Shown: positions 1 to 6,412 of the stretch, one piece after another | How positions within the stretch are numbered: the stretch's first letter is position 1 | How the letters are laid out: every line of letters begins with the position of its first letter | Source of the DNA: Hyphomicrobiales bacterium | Lineage (GTDB): Bacteria; Pseudomonadota; Alphaproteobacteria; Rhizobiales; Aestuariivirgaceae | Length of the DNA: 10,043 bases | Assembly: GCA_013002595.1 (NCBI GenBank) | Contig: JABDJG010000348.1 | Coordinates: 1-10,043, forward strand | Reading direction: 5' to 3' | Notes under the pieces: model-generated | What the model saw: only the letters and a program-made list of their open reading frames with translations | Told to the model about the DNA's origin: nothing | Database searches by the model: none | Program-made: the position numbers and the translations under genes

Positions 1-972
1 GCTCGAATAGAACGGTTCGAACACATGGGGCAGCAGATCGTTGGGGATGACGCTGCCGGTATTGTGAACATTGACCTCAAGCGGAAGGGAAATGCGCTCA
101 CGGCCACCTGGAACGGCCAGCTTGATGCCGGGCCGGTAGGCCGTGGTGAGCGTAATCTGGCCATCATGGCCGGCATCACAAATGGCCTCAGCCGCATTCT
201 TCACCAGGTTAAAAAACACCTGGACGAGTTGATCGCGGTTGCCCAGCACCAAGGGGAGAGACGGGTCGTATTGCTCGTGGATCGTTATCTCGCGGGCAAC
301 GCCGGTTCTGGCCAGCGTCTTGACGTGATCGAGGACCGCATGAATGTTGATGGCAACCCTGTCAATCGGCCGCTCGTCGCTGAAGATCTCGAGCTGATCG
401 ACAAGGCCGCCAATCCGGTCGGTCTCATCGCGGATCAGGTGGGCAAGGGCCAGGTCATCGCCGGTCACCGCCGGCTCGATAAGCTGGGCAGCACCGCGAA
501 TGCCCGATAGCGGGTTCTTGATCTCATGGGCGAGCATGGTGGCCAGCCCGCTGACGGTCCGCGCTGCGCCGCGATGGGTCAGCTGCTTGTCGATCTTTTG
601 CGCCATCGACCGGGTGAGAACCTGCAAGAGGACGCAGCCCGGCTCATCGAGTACGACAGCGGCCTGAATATCGACCAGCCGCTCGCCGCCGCTGCGCGGT
701 GTACCGACCAGCACTTCATATTCGTTGGCGCTTGCCTCATCGGCGCGCACGGCGCTGATCAAACCGAACACCGGACTGGTCGAGGGGATGATATCGGTGA
801 TGCTCATGGCCTGCAGCATCTTCAGGCTGGTCTGGAAGAACTGCTCGGCGGCCATGTTGGCAAAGACAATGGAGTTGGCCGCGTCCAGCACGACCAGCGG
901 ATTGGGCATCGCCTGCAGGATCGCCTGGGCGGCGACCGACCGCGGCGCCATCGACATCACAGTATCGCTCAT
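1..972 (-). CDS. ntrB: NtrB-type nitrogen-regulation sensor histidine kinase (3' part missing)
   Basis: Cytoplasmic PAS-containing histidine kinase/phosphatase of the NtrB/GlnL family. In the known system it phosphorylates NtrC under nitrogen limitation and is controlled by PII protein. The frame is open for 324 codons and runs off the left edge; the family is usually about 350-390 residues, so the end carrying the G2 box (GxGLGL) is probably outside. Residues about 12-120 form a PAS-like region (NPLVVLDAANSIVFANMAAE near 24-43). The H box is LAHEIKNPLSG with phospho-acceptor His149. The N box NLVKNAAEA is at 255-263. The G1 region at 304-310 reads NTGSVIP, where the family usually has DNGPGxP. 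The start ATG (972-970) overlaps the dusB stop as TGATG, and AGGAGG at 985-980 sits 7 bases upstream, so the two genes are translationally coupled. ntrC would be expected beyond the left edge. Identity is secure; catalytic competence is less so because of the G1 change. Confidence 0.95.
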   Translation of the reverse strand, partial: MSDTVMSMAPRSVAAQAILQAMPNPLVVLDAANSIVFANMAAEQFFQTSLKMLQAMSITDIIPSTSPVFGLISAVRADEASANEYEVLVGTPRSGGERLVDIQAAVVLDEPGCVLLQVLTRSMAQKIDKQLTHRGAARTVSGLATMLAHEIKNPLSGIRGAAQLIEPAVTGDDLALAHLIRDETDRIGGLVDQLEIFSDERPIDRVAINIHAVLDHVKTLARTGVAREITIHEQYDPSLPLVLGNRDQLVQVFFNLVKNAAEAICDAGHDGQITLTTAYRPGIKLAVPGGRERISLPLEVNVHNTGSVIPNDLLPHVFEPFYSS

Positions 973-1988
973 CAGGCTGCCTCCTGCTCACACTCGAGCA
1001 GTCGGGCAAAGCAATCGCCAAGCCGGTGGCGGACCTTGCCTGGATCCGCTTCTCGAACAAGGCTTGAGCGCCATGCTGCCCCGGTTTCAGCGTCAATGTG
1101 ACCGGCTTCTACCCAGCGGGTCACATACCAGCCGAGATGCTTGCGGGCGATCCTTACACCATGATCCGCGCCATAGAGCTGGAGGATGTCTTCATAATGA
1201 CGCTCGATGACGCCGAACTGCTGGCGCATGGACAAGGGCGGTGTGCCGGTGTCGGCCTCAAGGGCGCGGCCAAGCTCACCGATCACCCATGGGCGGCCAT
1301 AGGCGCCGCGGCCGATCATGGCACCATCGGCGCCGGACTGGTCGAGCATTTCGCGCAAGCCGTCAACATCGGTGCAGTCACCGTTGGCGATCAGGGGGAT
1401 CGAGATTGCCGATTTCACCTCCCGGATGGCGGGCCAGTCGGCTGCACCTTTGTAAAACTGACAACGGGTGCGGCCATGGACAGTGATCATGGCAACGCCG
1501 GCTGCCTCGGCGCGGCGGGCGAGTTCGGGCGCGTTCCGGGTCGAATCGTCCCAGCCCAGGCGCATCTTGAGCGTGACCGGGACCTGAGCGGCCCCGACCG
1601 TCGCGGTGATCAGCTGTTCGGCGTGGTCGAGATCGCGCATCAGAGCCGAACCGGACAAGGCGCCGGTCACCTCACGGGCCGGACAGCCCATGTTGATGTC
1701 AATGATATCGGCGCCAAGGTCCACAGCAACGCGGGCCCCCTCGGCCATCCAGCGGGCCTCGCGCCCGGCCAGCTGCATGACGAACGGATCGACCTTGTGC
1801 CGGCCTTTGCTGCGCAGCACCATGTCCTTGCGTTCCGAGACCAGCTGCTCGCTGGCAATCATTTCAGAAACCACCAGTCCGGCCCCGGTTCGATGCGCGG
1901 CAACACGAAAGGGCTCGTCGGTCACCCCCGACATGGGAGCAAGAAACACGCGGTTTCGCGTGGTGACGGATCCAATCTTGATGCTCAT
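972..1988 (-). CDS. dusB: tRNA-dihydrouridine synthase DusB (NifR3 family)
   Basis: FMN-dependent enzyme that reduces uridine to dihydrouridine in the D-loop of tRNA with NADPH. The protein has 338 residues, normal for the family. An N-terminal TIM barrel carries APMSGVTD (17-24), the INMGCPA loop with catalytic Cys102 (98-104), the lysine of LKMRLGW (140-146), TVHGRTR (169-175), the FMN-phosphate segments IANGD (200-204) and GRGAYGRPW (226-234). A helical tRNA-binding domain follows to the C terminus. The ATG at 1988 gives the usual short lead (MSIKIGSVTTRNRVFLAP); no good ribosome binding site precedes it. A candidate sigma70 promoter lies 30-70 bases upstream. Its stop overlaps the ntrB start, matching the nifR3-ntrBC operon known in alphaproteobacteria, where dusB was first named nifR3. 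Substrate position is assumed from the DusB family. Confidence 0.97.
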   Translation of the reverse strand: MSIKIGSVTTRNRVFLAPMSGVTDEPFRVAAHRTGAGLVVSEMIASEQLVSERKDMVLRSKGRHKVDPFVMQLAGREARWMAEGARVAVDLGADIIDINMGCPAREVTGALSGSALMRDLDHAEQLITATVGAAQVPVTLKMRLGWDDSTRNAPELARRAEAAGVAMITVHGRTRCQFYKGAADWPAIREVKSAISIPLIANGDCTDVDGLREMLDQSGADGAMIGRGAYGRPWVIGELGRALEADTGTPPLSMRQQFGVIERHYEDILQLYGADHGVRIARKHLGWYVTRWVEAGHIDAETGAAWRSSLVREADPGKVRHRLGDCFARLLECEQEAA

Positions 1989-2005
1989 TGAATGTGCAGA
2001 CAGCC

Positions 2006-2032
2006 TATGTTGCCTAATTTTTGTGCAACATA
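2006..2032. promoter_or_regulatory. Perfect inverted repeat, candidate operator upstream of dusB
   Basis: TATGTTGC (2006-2013) and GCAACATA (2025-2032) are exact reverse complements separated by 11 AT-rich bases. The repeat covers the predicted -10 and transcription start of the dusB promoter, the usual place for a repressor site. It matches neither the NtrC consensus (GCAC with a GTGC half-site) nor FNR, CtrA or sigma54 sites that I know. As RNA it would form an 8-bp stem, but most of it probably lies at or before the start of the transcript. The repeat is plain in the sequence; its role is inferred. Confidence 0.45.
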
Positions 2033-2055
2033 AGGGTCTGATGACGGCAATGCAA
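2020..2055 (-). promoter_or_regulatory. Candidate sigma70 promoter for dusB-ntrB
   Basis: On the minus strand TTGCAT (2055-2050) is followed after exactly 17 bases by TATGTT (2032-2027), giving four of six consensus positions in each hexamer. A transcript would begin near 2020 and have a leader of about 30 bases before the dusB ATG at 1988. The -10 lies inside the first-transcribed arm of the 8-bp inverted repeat. Predicted by eye only. Confidence 0.45.
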
Positions 2056-2075
2056 CCGTTTGCATCGCTTGATGC
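2050..2075 (-). repeat. Two overlapping short inverted repeats just after the formyltransferase stop
   Basis: ATGCAA (2050-2055) pairs with TTGCAT (2060-2065) around four bases, and GCATC (2062-2066) pairs with GATGC (2071-2075) around four bases. They share 2062-2065, so only one could form at a time. The block starts directly after the TAA at 2078-2076. No T-run follows on the minus strand, so this is not a standard intrinsic terminator, and the formyltransferase transcript may read on into dusB. The stems are short and may be chance. Confidence 0.25.
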
Positions 2076-2852
2076 TTACCAAACGCGGCGGGTTATTCCG
2101 GTCCACAAATAGCCCCACAAGGTCGGGTGATACCACTGAAATGAAGGCAAATGGACCTTGCGTGGTATCAGCTTGCCGGCAACGGCATCTTCGATGGCTT
2201 TGACCGCCAATGGACGGGCAGCGACGGCCAGGACATGGTGATAGGTGGTGATGTTGTTGTCCGGCGGCATCGCGCAACGCTCCTGATAGAGCACATCGCC
2301 GGTGTCAACGCTCTCATCGACCAGATGCATGGTGACGCCAAGGTTTTCCGCATCACCGGTTGCAAGCGTCCAATAGGCGCCGTTCATCCCGCGGTATTTG
2401 GGGGTAATGCCGGGATGGTAGTTGATGAATGGCGCATCGATGCACGAAAGTGTCTCTTTCTTGATGATACGGGCGCCAACGACCATGACAGCGTCGGGTT
2501 TGATGGCCTGAAGCGCTTGCCGGCACGCGGCCGAATTGACCGAAACCACATCGATGATCTCACAGCCGGCCGGTTGGCCGGTATTTGCGCCGGCACTTGC
2601 GACGATCGCCTTTCGTTGCCGCTCGCTGCGTTTACTGATCACCTTGGACAGAAAACTGAAGGCGACCTGCCCTGCCACCGTGATGACGCCCAGACGTTTC
2701 ATGCGGCGTTTGAGGAACAGCCCCTTTGGTTCAGCCTCCTCGCGAATGACAATGATCGGCCCGAACCGTTCCACCAGCGCGTTGGCGATGATCCAGTAGA
2801 GCGGTCCGCCGCCGGTGATGAAGACAATTTTGGCATTGGGCTTTGATGTCAT
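2076..2852 (-). CDS. Stand-alone formyltransferase-fold enzyme, substrate unknown
   Basis: A 258-residue protein resembling the N-terminal catalytic domain of methionyl-tRNA, glycinamide-ribotide and sugar-N-formyltransferases (Formyl_trans_N), which use 10-formyl-tetrahydrofolate. The active-site triad Asn-His-Asp appears as Asn144 and His146 in FINYHPGITPKYRG (142-155) and Asp183 in ESVDTGD (180-186). The N terminus has a glycine-rich turn FITGGGPLYW (11-20), then a basic, partly hydrophobic segment (48-82) not seen in ordinary Fmt. The C-terminal tail is aromatic (SFQWYHPTLWGYLW near 237-250), and no Fmt-type C-terminal tRNA-binding domain is present. GGGAGG lies 5 bases before the ATG. 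It is divergent from ispDF and upstream of dusB with an 87-base gap. Sugar N-formylation is one possibility, but no sugar or polysaccharide genes are nearby, so I do not assign a substrate. Confidence 0.85.
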   Translation of the reverse strand: MTSKPNAKIVFITGGGPLYWIIANALVERFGPIIVIREEAEPKGLFLKRRMKRLGVITVAGQVAFSFLSKVISKRSERQRKAIVASAGANTGQPAGCEIIDVVSVNSAACRQALQAIKPDAVMVVGARIIKKETLSCIDAPFINYHPGITPKYRGMNGAYWTLATGDAENLGVTMHLVDESVDTGDVLYQERCAMPPDNNITTYHHVLAVAARPLAVKAIEDAVAGKLIPRKVHLPSFQWYHPTLWGYLWTGITRRVW

Positions 2853-2902
2853 TTCAGTCCTCCCGGCAATCAGCAGTGCCTATCATCGGCGCTCTAAGAT
2901 TT

Positions 2903-2940
2903 GGTGTATTGCCGGTGCCGCGGTGCGCTGTTACACCGGC
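2903..2940. repeat. Inverted repeats in the divergent formyltransferase/ispDF intergenic region
   Basis: GCCGGTG (2911-2917) and CACCGGC (2934-2940) are perfect 7-base reverse complements 16 bases apart. The right arm overlaps TACACC (2932-2937), which also matches GGTGTA (2903-2908). GGTG therefore recurs at 2903, 2914 and 2922 with one facing CACC. The repeat lies midway between two divergent start codons, a plausible place for a shared regulator, or it could fold as a leader hairpin. No known operator consensus is recognised. Confidence 0.3.
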
Positions 2941-2945
2941 GCAAC

Positions 2946-2973
2946 GATAATGGGCGCCGAACACAATGGGCGC
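2946..2973 (+). promoter_or_regulatory. Possible ispDF -10 element and 9-base direct repeat
   Basis: GATAAT (2946-2951) is a good -10 hexamer, but nothing resembling TTGACA stands 16-18 bases upstream. AATGGGCGC occurs at 2949-2957 and again at 2965-2973, a direct repeat with a 16-base period that overlaps the -10 and the expected start site. The translation signal follows: GAGG at 2983-2986, five bases before the ATG at 2992. Promoter use is inferred; activator dependence would fit a missing -35 but is not shown. Confidence 0.25.
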
Positions 2974-2991
2974 TAAGGGATTGAGGATTGA

Positions 2992-4164
2992 ATGTCGGGT
3001 CCGACCACAGCTGCGGTGATTGTTGCTGCCGGTGCCGGTTTGCGCGTCGGTGGCGAGCTGCCCAAGCAGTATCAGATGCTGGCCGGCCAAAGCGTGCTGG
3101 CCCGTTCGATCAAGGCGTTTGCCGATCACCCGGGCATCGCGCATGTACAGGTCGTGATCGGTGCCGATCATTCTCAACTGTATGATGCAGCGACAAATGG
3201 GCTGGACCTGCCGGCTGCAGTGATTGGCGGCGAGACGCGTCAGGCATCGGTAAAGGCCGGCCTTGAGGCGCTTGCATCACTCGCCCCCGACTATGTCCTC
3301 ATTCACGATGCGGCCAGGCCGTTTGTCTCGCCAGACATCATCTCACACGTCATTGCCAACCTCGACCGTCATGACGGCGCCCTGCCCGCCCTGCCCCTCG
3401 TCGACACGATCAAACGGGCAAACGGCAGTGTCATCACTGAAACGGTCGATCGAAAGGCACTCTATGCAGCCCAGACGCCGCAAGGGTTTCACTATGGCAA
3501 GATCTGCGGGGCACACGATGCAGCCAGCAACGACAGTGATGCAGAGTTCACCGATGATGCCTCGATTGCCGAGTGGGCCGGCCTTAGTGTCGTCCTGGTG
3601 GCGGGTGCTGCACAAAATCGCAAACTGACGACGGCGGATGACATGACACAGGCAGAACAGATGCTGACAAACACCTTACCCGATATCCGGGTCGGGCACG
3701 GCTATGACGTGCATGCATTCGAAGCGGGTGATCATGTGATCCTGTGCGGGGTCAAGATACCGCACGATGCAAAACTCAAGGGACATTCAGATGCAGATGT
3801 CGCCATGCACACACTGACCGATGCCATTCTCGGCGCGATCAGCGAGGGAGATATCGGCGCGCATTTTCCGCCAAGCGATGATCAGTGGAAGGCAGCTGAC
3901 TCTGCCATTTTCCTGCGTGAAGCAGCCCGGCTGGTGGCTGAGCGCGGCGGTTTGATCGCGCACTGTGACCTCACGATCATCTGCGAGGCGCCCAAGCTGC
4001 GCCCGCATGTCGATGCGATGCGCCAGTCGCTGGCGGACATTCTGGGCCTGCCGGCCGGCCGGGTGAGCGTCAAGGCAACGACAAGTGAAAAACTCGGCTT
4101 CACCGGTCGCCGGGAAGGCATCGCAGCGACCGCGACGGCGACGGTTCGATTGCCGATCGAGTAG
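2992..4164 (+). CDS. ispDF: Bifunctional IspD/IspF isoprenoid biosynthesis enzyme
   Basis: A 390-residue fusion carrying two steps of the MEP pathway in the cytoplasm. The IspD part makes CDP-methylerythritol from MEP and CTP; the IspF part cyclises CDP-ME 2-phosphate to MEcPP with release of CMP. The IspD part (about 1-225) has the CTP-binding loop AAGAGLRVGGELPKQY (12-27, Lys25), DAARPF (106-111), Arg154 before TPQGF (162-166), and Lys211 of NRKLT. The IspF part (about 230-390) has metal ligands Asp239 and His241 in RVGHGYDVHAF (233-243), KGHSDADVAMH (263-273) with His273, GDIGAHFPP (286-294), and TTSEKLGFTGRREG (363-376). Both sets of key residues are intact, so both activities are expected. 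The fusion is typical of alpha- and epsilonproteobacteria. The middle enzyme IspE is not in the window. cinA follows after 35 bases and is likely co-transcribed. Confidence 0.98.
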   Translation: MSGPTTAAVIVAAGAGLRVGGELPKQYQMLAGQSVLARSIKAFADHPGIAHVQVVIGADHSQLYDAATNGLDLPAAVIGGETRQASVKAGLEALASLAPDYVLIHDAARPFVSPDIISHVIANLDRHDGALPALPLVDTIKRANGSVITETVDRKALYAAQTPQGFHYGKICGAHDAASNDSDAEFTDDASIAEWAGLSVVLVAGAAQNRKLTTADDMTQAEQMLTNTLPDIRVGHGYDVHAFEAGDHVILCGVKIPHDAKLKGHSDADVAMHTLTDAILGAISEGDIGAHFPPSDDQWKAADSAIFLREAARLVAERGGLIAHCDLTIICEAPKLRPHVDAMRQSLADILGLPAGRVSVKATTSEKLGFTGRREGIAATATATVRLPIE

Positions 4165-4199
4165 CACCGGATTGCTGAAATTTACAGGAAACACCTCCC

Positions 4200-4709
4200 A
4201 TGTTTGACCGTGACACCGTAATGGCCGTGAAGGACGTCCTCGATCTGGCCCGCGAGGGTGGACTGATGGTGGCGACCGCTGAAAGCTGTACAGGCGGGCT
4301 GATCGGTGCGGCGTTGACCAGTGTGGCGGGATCGTCGGATGTCGTTGAGCGCGGCTTCATCAGCTATTCCAATGAGGCCAAGATGGAACTGCTTGGCGTT
4401 ACCGAGGATGCCTTGCAGCTGCATGGTGCCGTCAGCGAAGTGGTGGCGCGGGCAATGGCCGAAGGGGCGCTGGCGCACTCACGGGCCGATATTGCGGTGT
4501 CGGTGACCGGGATTGCCGGGCCAGGCGGCGGCACCAAAGACAAACCGGTCGGCCTGGTTCACCTGGCCTGCGCGCGGCGCGAGAATGAGACGGTTCACCG
4601 CAAATTGCTGGCAGGTGATATCGGACGTGATCAAATCCGTCACGAAGCGCTGATGGAAGCGCTCTATCTGATCAAATCACAGATTCTGACGGGCAGCCTG
4701 CTGGCCTGA
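4200..4709 (+). CDS. cinA: CinA C-terminal-domain amidase (nicotinamide-nucleotide amidohydrolase, PncC-like)
   Basis: A 169-residue protein consisting only of the CinA C-terminal domain. Characterised members deamidate NMN to nicotinate mononucleotide in pyridine nucleotide recycling. Conserved blocks are TAESCTGGLIGAAL (26-39), the following SVAGSSDVVERGFISYSNEAK (41-61), and TGIAGPGGGTKDKPVGLV (103-120). The COG1058 domain found at the N terminus of longer CinA proteins is absent, which is usual in proteobacteria. The ATG at 4200 is preceded by AGGA 10 bases away, a slightly long spacing; an internal Met8 is possible. It is downstream of ispDF and on the same strand. Its last 33 bases overlap the end of ratA on the other strand, so no terminator lies between the two genes. 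The alternative symbol pncC is equally apt. Confidence 0.95.
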   Translation: MFDRDTVMAVKDVLDLAREGGLMVATAESCTGGLIGAALTSVAGSSDVVERGFISYSNEAKMELLGVTEDALQLHGAVSEVVARAMAEGALAHSRADIAVSVTGIAGPGGGTKDKPVGLVHLACARRENETVHRKLLAGDIGRDQIRHEALMEALYLIKSQILTGSLLA

Positions 4710-5168
4710 CGGGCCGTACAGCTCGTGGGCGCGGCACTCAAATGCCGCCATCATCTTGCGGGTGGCGTGCTCGAACATCGAAGACATGACAAACTGCATC
4801 GTCCGGCGGCTCATTTCGTACTCGATCGAGAATTCGACATCGCATTGACCGGTTTCAGGCAAATCGACAAACCGCCAACGGTTCTCCAATTGCTTGACAG
4901 GCCCTGAATTGGAGACCGCGCGGATCGTCATGTCTTCCGCATTGGCCAGGACCTCGCTGACGAACTCGATATCCATCTTGAGCTTGTCATAGATGATCCG
5001 CAGAGAGGCCGTACACGCGGTAATGCCGGTCCCGTCGTCGTTCTCGTTCCAAATGCGGGCTTCGGTGCACAGCGGCACGAACTCTGGATAGTTGGCGATA
5101 TCGCTGGTCAGATCGAACAACTGGCGCGCCGAATAGGGCATCCGGCGCACGATATCGAATTTGGCCAT
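4677..5168 (-). CDS. ratA: RatA/Coq10-like START-domain protein
   Basis: A 163-residue member of the polyketide cyclase/START family (RatA, eukaryotic Coq10). Typical features are the N terminus MAKFDIVRRMPYSARQLFDL, SDIANYPEFVPLCTEARI about 26-43, and the C-terminal helix FVMSSMFEHATRKMMAAFECRAHELYG. E. coli RatA was reported to block ribosome subunit joining, while Coq10 binds coenzyme Q and supports respiration; in this family the second role is more plausible beside pdh and lipA, but that is inference. The frame stays open upstream to 5240, but the ATG at 5168 starts the conserved block and lies 4 bases after the lipA stop, so I use it. No strong ribosome binding site is visible, which suggests coupling to lipA. 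The last residues (GPSGQQAARQNL) overlap the cinA 3' end. Confidence 0.92.
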   Translation of the reverse strand: MAKFDIVRRMPYSARQLFDLTSDIANYPEFVPLCTEARIWNENDDGTGITACTASLRIIYDKLKMDIEFVSEVLANAEDMTIRAVSNSGPVKQLENRWRFVDLPETGQCDVEFSIEYEMSRRTMQFVMSSMFEHATRKMMAAFECRAHELYGPSGQQAARQNL

Positions 5169-5172
5169 CGGG

Positions 5173-6138
5173 TTACCGTGGCTTGAGGACAGCTTGCGCG
5201 GCGCGGGCGCCCTGGAGGCGGGCGAAGTCATCGCCGGCATGGTGCGACGAGCGGGTGAGCGGGCTTGATGAAACCATCAGGAACCCCTTGGCATAAGCGC
5301 TCTTGGATAACGCCTCGAACTCTTCGGGTGTCCAGAACCGGTCGATGGCGGCGTGTTTGCGGGTCGGCTGGAGGTACTGGCCGATGGTCATGAAGTCGAT
5401 ATTGGCGGCGCGCATGTCGTCCATGACCTGCAACACCTCGTTGCGCGCTTCGCCGAGACCGACCATGAGGCCGGACTTGGTGAACATCTGCGGATCGAGT
5501 TCCTTGACCTTCTGCAAGAGACGCAGCGAATGGAAGTAGCGGGCGCCGGGGCGAATATTCAGATAGAGCCGCGGGACGGTTTCCAGGTTGTGGTTGAAGA
5601 CGTCGGGCCGGGCTTCAACGACCATCTCCAAAGCGCCGTCCTTGCGCAGGAAATCTGGCGTCAGCACCTCAATCGTGGTTTCCGGTGACTGGCGCCGGAT
5701 GGCACGAATGACCAGGGCAAAATGACGGGCGCCGCCGTCATCAAGATCATCCCGGTCAACCGAGGTGATCACGGCGTGCTTAAGGCCCATCTTGGCCACG
5801 GCATCGGCGACCCGCTCGGGTTCACCGGTGTCGAGCGCATCGGGGATGCCGGTGCGCACATTGCAGAATGCGCAAGCCCGCGTACAGGTGTCGCCCATGA
5901 CCATGAACGTTGCGTGTTTCTTCGACCAGCATTCACCGATGTTGGGGCACCCGGCCTCCTCGCACACAGTGACCAGCCGGTTTTCCTTCACCAGTTTGCG
6001 GGTCTCCAGATAGGCCGCAGACCCGGGTGCCTTGACCCGGATCCAATCCGGCTTGCGCTGGATCGGATTGTCGGGCCTGTGGGCCTTTTCCGGGTGCCTG
6101 GGGCGTTCGCTATCAGTGGTTTCGAGGACGGTGGTCAT
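5173..6138 (-). CDS. lipA: Lipoyl synthase, radical SAM
   Basis: LipA inserts two sulfur atoms into protein-bound octanoyl groups to make lipoyl cofactors, using two 4Fe-4S clusters and S-adenosylmethionine. The 321-residue protein has the auxiliary-cluster motif Cys59, Cys64, Cys70 (CEEAGCPNIGEC), the radical SAM motif Cys85, Cys89, Cys92 (CTRACAFC), and the C-terminal RSSHHA motif (296-301) that supplies the serine ligand to the auxiliary cluster. All required residues are present. It lies 10 bases after the small membrane protein gene and 4 bases before ratA, in the same direction as pdhC, whose lipoyl domain is a substrate. LipB (octanoyltransferase) is not in the window. No clear ribosome binding site precedes the ATG. 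Confidence 0.98.
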   Translation of the reverse strand: MTTVLETTDSERPRHPEKAHRPDNPIQRKPDWIRVKAPGSAAYLETRKLVKENRLVTVCEEAGCPNIGECWSKKHATFMVMGDTCTRACAFCNVRTGIPDALDTGEPERVADAVAKMGLKHAVITSVDRDDLDDGGARHFALVIRAIRRQSPETTIEVLTPDFLRKDGALEMVVEARPDVFNHNLETVPRLYLNIRPGARYFHSLRLLQKVKELDPQMFTKSGLMVGLGEARNEVLQVMDDMRAANIDFMTIGQYLQPTRKHAAIDRFWTPEEFEALSKSAYAKGFLMVSSSPLTRSSHHAGDDFARLQGARAAQAVLKPR

Positions 6139-6148
6139 GGGGTGCCGT

Positions 6149-6394
6149 TCAGCGTGACTTAATCAACCGGTAGCCGTAGATCAGCAAGCACGCACCTGCG
6201 ATACCCTTAACAATGTAGCCGAGGAATCCAGCACCGAGGAGTGGCGCGCCAAGTGCATTGAGGATAATGTTCATAACCACGGCACCGACAATTCCGAGCA
6301 CGATGTTCATGAGCAGTCCGGTGTTGAAATTCATCAGTTTTTCAGCAACGAACCCGGCGATACCACCAGCAATGATAGTCAAGATCCAGCCCAT
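6149..6394 (-). CDS. Small GlsB/YeaQ/YmgE-family membrane protein, copy 2
   Basis: An 81-residue, very hydrophobic protein of the family once labelled transglycosylase-associated. Three membrane segments are visible at about 3-19, 27-49 and 54-77, ending in the basic tail YRLIKSR. Family signatures are GGIAGFVAEKLM (10-21) and GLLMNIVLGIVGAVV (26-40). Members are often called stress-response proteins; no biochemical activity is established, and nothing in the sequence suggests a catalytic site. AAAGGA lies 7 bases before the ATG. It follows its longer paralogue by 18 bases and precedes lipA by 10, so it is almost certainly in the pdh-lipA transcript. A small membrane protein at this spot is known in related bacteria; two copies are less usual. 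Confidence 0.88.
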   Translation of the reverse strand: MGWILTIIAGGIAGFVAEKLMNFNTGLLMNIVLGIVGAVVMNIILNALGAPLLGAGFLGYIVKGIAGACLLIYGYRLIKSR

Positions 6395-6412
6395 ATGGGT
6401 GTCCTTTCCTGA

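Noticed and set aside
25..1101. Plus-strand open frames opposite ntrB, and a minus-strand frame at 737-1096
   Set aside because: The minus-strand NtrB frame is continuous from 972 to 1 with clear kinase motifs, so these are shadows.
1098..1991. Open frame of 297 codons on the plus strand opposite dusB
   Set aside because: Antisense to intact dusB, with low-complexity composition and no family resemblance.
1989..2060. Sigma54 promoter or NtrC site upstream of dusB
   Set aside because: No GG-N10-GC pair fits, and the inverted repeat lacks the GCAC/GTGC half-sites of NtrC.
5169..5240. Longer ratA start at 5240 adding 24 residues
   Set aside because: The extra part lies inside the lipA coding end and resembles no RatA N terminus; the ATG at 5168 begins the conserved block.
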